Made by a program: the position numbers and the translations under genes
The notes under the pieces: generated by a model
Seen by the model: the letters and a program-made list of their open reading frames with translations, nothing else
Databases searched by the model: none
Told to the model about the DNA's origin: nothing
In this document: in pieces, positions 59,381-64,000 of the stretch
Numbering within the stretch: the stretch's first letter is position 1
Layout of the letters: each line of letters opens with the position of its first letter
From: Theristus sp. LFF4_11
Lineage: Eukaryota; Nematoda; Chromadorea; Monhysterida; Xyalidae
Assembly: GCA_030248135.1 (NCBI GenBank)
Contig: JASANC010005875.1
Span: 62,001 to 126,000 of the forward strand
DNA length: 64,000 nucleotides
Reading direction: 5' to 3'

Positions 59381-62300
59381 TCAGGAAATTTTCGCCTGCG
59401 AAAAGTCCATCTCCGGATGAGCGTCCATAAATCTGAAAAAAAATATTTTTATTGTGACGTGAACGAATTGCAGTGCAGTGGACTGATCGGCTGTATTTGA
59501 ATTCTGAAAGCATGAAACTCGAGGATTCGTGAATGTAACACAGTTGCACCACATTCGCAAACACACTGGCACACATAAGCATAAGACAGAGTGCCAGCGT
59601 GTCAGCGGATGCGTTTGTTAGTGGTGCAATCAGACAAAGACCCGTTCATACTGACGTATGCGTGTACGGCACGACACGTCAAGTCACGTGGTCTCGTGTT
59701 ATCGCATATCACCACCGTCCATGGAGACGGGCCTTTGACGGATGTCGAAGGCAGCATACGTCAGTATGAATGGGCCTTTCGAAAGTGCACGGCACAGTCC
59801 TTCGACGGAAGACTTCGACGTTTCCATTTCTGCGTTTTTCGTTTTCCCTCGAATGAAATACCGATAATAACAGACGCACTTTTTCAACATATCATGCTTC
59901 TTCTTCTCCTCTGACGTCGGCAAGCCCATCTCCTTCTGGCGTTGGTCGTACATCATTTTCTCGACCATCGATCGTGTCTCACCATCGAGATCGGACAGCT
60001 TCGAGTTCTCCGGTTGCACTTTTTTCGTGTTGATTTCCGGGTCCGTCGTCACCAGACGACTCCACCACTCCATTTGGTTGACCTTAATACGGTTTTTCCG
60101 ATGTTTTATAATTTTTCTGCAGCCGAAACAGCGAAAAGTCATCCTCGTGGCCTGGGTTAGACTATTGTTTGTGCGTTCGGGGGATCGAGCCCCGCCGAGG
60201 GGTGTATAGGCACTTAATGACAGAGAAAATTCAATGGGCACCCTACTCGACGGCATTCTGTACGCTTCTCAGGGTTAGCCCTGGCTAAAACCATCGCCTA
60301 AAATCCCCAACACCAACAACAACAATAAAAGGTCAAAATGTTTATGGGCCCGAAACACTGTTTCGCAAATCGCTTTCAGTTCAACGTTCCCAAGATGGTT
60401 CCCATGGAAAGTATCGTCTGCGGCACATACAAAACAATGAGAAATAATATTTTACAACCTAAAGAAAAATAAAATTCTTCGTACCTTATCAAAACAGATC
60501 ACCACCAATCGTTTATCCTCCAACGTCCATGTTACGCTTTCGATTTTGATCGGTTTTTGTAAATCACCATCAATAATTGGGGTTTGATTTTTCAATCCGA
60601 CTTTCAAGTGCTGAAACATATAAAAAGTCGTGTTTCACAATTTCAGCGCAGTGATTGGCTGCACCATGGCCAAATCAGTTCCAGCAAATTCTCTAAACCG
60701 TAACCAATCAGAAAGCTGAAAGCAGCACAGAAGAATGCGACAAAAATCGCAAGAAATTACCGTTTTTTCTACGTTCACCACCAGATCACGCGCTTTCAGT
60801 GGGAAATTTGCAATGATAGGAACGCGGACCTGAAGTTGATATAAAAATAAAATCCCGTTGTTAAAATAAAACGAGACGGTTTCCGCTTTTTATTCCTAAA
60901 TAATTACAAGGTCCAATAATGAAACATGAGTTGATTCAGTCCGCTAGTTAAATGACTCTCGTAAAAAAAAGTACCCGAAATGTTGGCTTGACCCAAATGT
61001 GACCACTTAAACCAGCACGCACAGTCACCTCAACATCCTGCAACGTTTGCACCCAATTATAGTTGGCCAAATCTGCCCCGTTGCCAGCGTTCGGTCGCAT
61101 TTTACCCTTGTCCTGTTCGTCCTCGTCTGAGTCTTCCGCATTGTTGGTGGCCTAAAAATGCTTAGGGCAAAAATGGGTAAATAAGTTTTTTAAATGAGAA
61201 AATAACTTTTGCCAAAAAATCTTACAAATGACTACAAGTTTGAAAGGGGAAACCAAAAAAGGGGAAAAAACGAACCTCATTTGGCAAGGGCTTCGTTTCA
61301 GCAGCATCACTGTCACTTTTCTCTGCCTAAAACAGAGCAAAACCAATAAGCCAATTAATTGTTTTGGGGTTCAGAAAAAACTACAAAGCCAAGTCCAACA
61401 AATACAAAAACAAAGCCAGCTGCAGCAATATCAACACCGGCCTGTTTCTGTTGCTTTGCAATCTGCTCCGCTTCCTCATCCGTGATTTCACGGATTTTCG
61501 GCTGGTCGCTTTCGACCGACTGCTCGGCCACTGGCGGCTGCTGACGGGCACGCTCGCGCGCACGCTGCTCCTGACGAGAGAAAAGGCGGCAATTCAAAAA
61601 AAAACGCGAATTCAAGTGACAGGTGGTGCGGGACACGCCGAAAGCCAAAATCAGCAAAGCCAAAAAGGTGACGTTGATATTTCAAGATCCTCAAAAACAA
61701 TGAAAAACTGACATTTCAACCCCACCCTGCCAACCTCCAGTCGTCTCTGTTGCGCCGCCTTTCGCTCGTCCGCCTGTCTCTTATCGGCGAGCGCTCGTTT
61801 CTCGTACGTCTCGAACGCGCCGGTGACCATGCGCCGGGCGTCGCTGCTGCTGGCGCCCGTGTAGAAATCGGTCTTACGCGACAGAAAGTCGAACAGAACG
61901 GAGAACAGCTGTCAGAAGAAACGGAAAATGATTGCGCATTACAACAACACAAGCAAAGCAGGCTTGAGGAACGATTGATGGGATTCAATTGTGGATAGAC
62001 GCTGATTGGTTGTACAAGCACGCCTGTTCGTTCACGTGGTACACAACGATTCCGCGTCTCAGCTACGGCACTGAACAACAACAACGACAAGGAATGTTGA
62101 GCCTCTCACGTCGCCATCAGTGTGCTCGATTTGAATGCCGACATCATGTCACCCTCACGGCCTGTGTGGTGGCGCATAAGACTCGTTTTCTGTGCGTTCG
62201 GGTGATCGAGCATCGCCGAGAGGTGTGTATAGGCACTTAATGACGAGACAACTCGATGGGCGCCCTACTCAATGGCGTTCTGTACGCCTCTCTGGGTTTG

Positions 62301-62620
62301 CCCTGGCTAAAAACATTGCCCAAAATCCCCAACAACAGCAATCTTGAGGAATGAGGACGCCACGTCTGAGCTACGGCACTGAACAACAACAGTGACTAGG
62401 AGTGTTGGTCTCGCATCGCCATCAGGGTGCTTGATTTGAATGCAGAACTTACGCTTCATGAAACCATGACCGTTGATGACTTTCAATAATAACCCTTGAA
62501 CAACCGACAACAAAGCTGATTCGCGCCAACCTGCGGTACACCGCCTTCCATTTGCTGGCACAACGACAAGAGCACAGGGTCATATTTCGTGGTGCTTTCC
62601 GGCTCGGTCTCAGAAGCCAT
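59381..62620 (-). CDS. NUDC: NUDC, nuclear distribution / dynein co-chaperone
   Basis: Exons in transcript order: 62620-62531, 61908-61735, 61570-61436, 61326-61276, 61151-61029, 60829-60761, 60610-60485, 60082-59880, 59432-59381; phases match, giving 340 residues (human 331). The start [18 protein letters not shown] leads into a helical N-domain ([14 protein letters not shown]), a charged coiled coil ([13 protein letters not shown]), an acidic linker, the CS domain ([13 protein letters not shown] to VVICFDK, about 178-260) and the conserved tail [18 protein letters not shown] ... DPEMDF-like ending [16 protein letters not shown] acts with Hsp90, stabilises LIS1/dynein components and is needed for nuclear movement and mitosis. 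The donor after 61436 (GGT|GTTGAT) is non-ideal; another in-frame donor would add ten residues. Confidence 0.93.
60141..60328 (+). mobile_element. tRNA-derived SINE in a NUDC intron
   Basis: Full copy in + orientation: head CTCGTGGCCTGGGTTAGAC, B-box region GGGGGATCGAGCCCCGCC, tail ACACCAACAACAACAATAAA. It begins about 60 bases upstream (NUDC sense) of exon 8. Confidence 0.85.
62155..62342 (+). mobile_element. tRNA-derived SINE in NUDC intron 1
   Basis: + orientation copy with a diverged B box (GGTGATCGAGCATCGCC) and (CAA)n-type tail. It is flanked by an 88-base direct duplication at about 62055-62142 and 62362-62447, much longer than a SINE target duplication. Confidence 0.8.
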
Positions 62621-63000
62621 GACTCGGAAATGAATATTGCGTTTGTAATCAGCGCCAATGCTGAAACCAAACATGCGGATTGGCCACAGAATGGTTCAGG
62701 CAACAAACACTTTCAAATTTAAAAACGCATGCAAAGACGAGCATGCGGTTGGCACTCGCACAAAAGTGTGCAACCATGATTGAGTATGAAACAAACAGAA
62801 AACAACCGAGAAAAATGCGATTTTATTTCAAGTTCCTTCAGTCAAACAAAGTTCAACAAGAAAGCACTCAACAAATAGAGAGAAGCAATCGAAAAAAAAA
62901 CAGTAATTGTCCTTACCCTTGTAACACCGTCAAAAATTCCGTAACGCACTTAAAAAAAATTACTGAATCACCGGTTTTTTCATAAAAATTCGATTTTTTT
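62621..63000. other. Intergenic: NUDC promoter side and CNOT10-like 3' flank
   Basis: TTTATT at 62822-62827 is AATAAA on the minus strand and could serve the CNOT10-like gene. A T-rich run with CAG just upstream of the NUDC ATG (minus strand, near 62660) could be a 5'UTR or leader acceptor. No gene seen. Confidence 0.35.
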
Positions 63001-63884
63001 TCACCGAGGACAGAACTTATTGACGACAGCGCGCGCCACACCGTCGTTACCTGGAGATTTTCGGGATGAAACTTCTATCGTGTTCGATCATGTTCGCAAA
63101 AAAATGTGCAAAGGAAATAGCAAACGGTTGAAAAAGCCGAACCATTCTGCATGTGCAAGAACAAAGCGAGCAGCACACCATCGGCCGGCAGTTGCAATGG
63201 GGGCGTGTTCAGCTGAAAATTGAACGCAATTACGGTTTTTAGCAGCGACGACGAGATTTTGTTTTGTTCAGTCAAACTCAAAATCAGCCAATTAGCCTCC
63301 CTTGCTCCAGTAAAACTAAAAATCAGCAACCGAATCATCGAGCTCACAAGGTTAGTTCGAACTTCCGTGTGTGTGTGTGTGTGACGCTTTGATGATCAAA
63401 GCTGCACCGGAATGACGATTTGTTCAAATAAGATCGTGTCCTACACGATTACACTATGGCACAAACACACTGGCACACATGCGATATTACAACAACAGCA
63501 CTGTCCACTGATCAGCGTGCGGGCTGTTCACATCCTCAACGGTCCCACAAAAAACGCCCGGTGCTTAGGCCGCGAACGGAAAAAAAACCAGCACAGTCAT
63601 AAATTCAACCAAAAAAGCGAACCACCCGTACCAATTTCGTGTACTCCAACGCGCGATCCAAGTCGCCGCTGACGAAGTGCGTCACGGCCAGATTGTGCAC
63701 GATGACCGATCGTTGTTCGGCCGAATTGGCCGGCTGCCACGGTTGGTCGCGCGGTCGCGGGAAGTGCGCTTGGGTCTTGTCGAACTGTTCGACGGTCTCG
63801 AGGCAGCACTCGAGCAGTTTGCGCGCGTCGCCGGCACGACCGAGCGAAAGGGCCGCCTCGGACGCGTACTGACGGGCGAGCAGA
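63001..63884 (-). CDS. CNOT10: CNOT10-like TPR protein, C-terminal exons (5' part outside window)
   Basis: Exons in transcript order: 63884-63632, 63212-63143, 63050-63001 (stop TGA). Junction phases match and about 124 residues are seen. The first exon gives QYASEAALSLGRAGDARKLL and, after a linker, RSVIVHNLAVTHFVSGDLDR, which are TPR helices; the next gives LPADGVLLALFLHMQNG. Order and spacing follow the CNOT10 C-terminus as I recall it, except that this protein stops soon after, without the longer Pro-rich tail of the human protein. CNOT10 with CNOT11 forms a module of the CCR4-NOT deadenylase. The exon starting at 63884 requires two bases from an upstream exon beyond what I can place. Confidence 0.68.
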
Positions 63885-64000
63885 CTGCAAACAAACGGTG
63901 GCGTTGGAATTAGTGGCAGCTGGGCGGATAAAACGGAATTGCTGAATGGAATTTGGTGCGTGCTGCGAGCTATTATCTTTTCTTTAAGACATGCGCCACT
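63885..64000. other. Intron of the CNOT10-like gene (partial)
   Basis: Follows the acceptor at 63885-63886 (minus strand). No exon could be placed before the window edge. Confidence 0.5.

Noticed and set aside
63597..63894. Arg-rich minus-strand ORFs
   Set aside because: They are alternative frames of the CNOT10-like exon; only the frame giving TPR helices joins the downstream exons in phase.

Overview
The window is eukaryotic nuclear DNA from an invertebrate animal, probably a nematode. The evidence is spliced genes with GT-AG introns and mostly TTTNCAG acceptors, a secreted protein with two ShKT domains (expanded in nematodes), animal-specific orthologues, and dense small transposons. The species assignment is an inference. 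Gene models below were built by hand: each splice junction was checked for reading phase, and most proteins can be followed from start codon to stop codon. Family names come from remembered family features; no search was run.

Layout. 1-308: 3' end of an unidentified + strand gene. 1397-3940: four-exon minus-strand gene for a secreted two-ShKT protein. 4-14.1 kb: a gene-free transposon island with a 6.04-kb foldback element (9-bp target duplication, arms built from 141-bp tandem repeats), two hAT-type non-autonomous elements and long G/C runs. 14201-22029: PAXBP1/GCFC-like gene carrying a SINE inside an exon. 22697-25435: syntaxin-17. 26627-40311: RABGAP1-type Rab GTPase-activating protein (22 exons), whose introns hold a second foldback element, hAT and Tc1/mariner-type MITEs and SINEs. 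42820-53400: ATP9-type P4-ATPase (21 exons). 56020-58678: an unrecognised two-pass membrane protein with a PPPPY motif. 59381-62620 (minus): NUDC. 63001-63884 and beyond (minus): C-terminal end of a CNOT10-like TPR protein.

The genes are housekeeping and do not form an obvious pathway. Three act in membrane traffic (STX17 in autophagosome fusion, RABGAP1 on Rab GTPases, ATP9 as an endosomal flippase), three in nuclear, RNA or chaperone roles (PAXBP1, CNOT10, NUDC). The unusual content is the repeat landscape. There are two foldback elements with tandem-repeat arms, several hAT-type MITEs with exact 8-bp target duplications, a Tc1/mariner-type MITE family, a tRNA-derived SINE with at least six copies, a 90-bp hairpin family concentrated in the ATP9 introns, and a roughly 185-bp unclassified family. 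No intact transposase or reverse transcriptase was seen, so all look non-autonomous.
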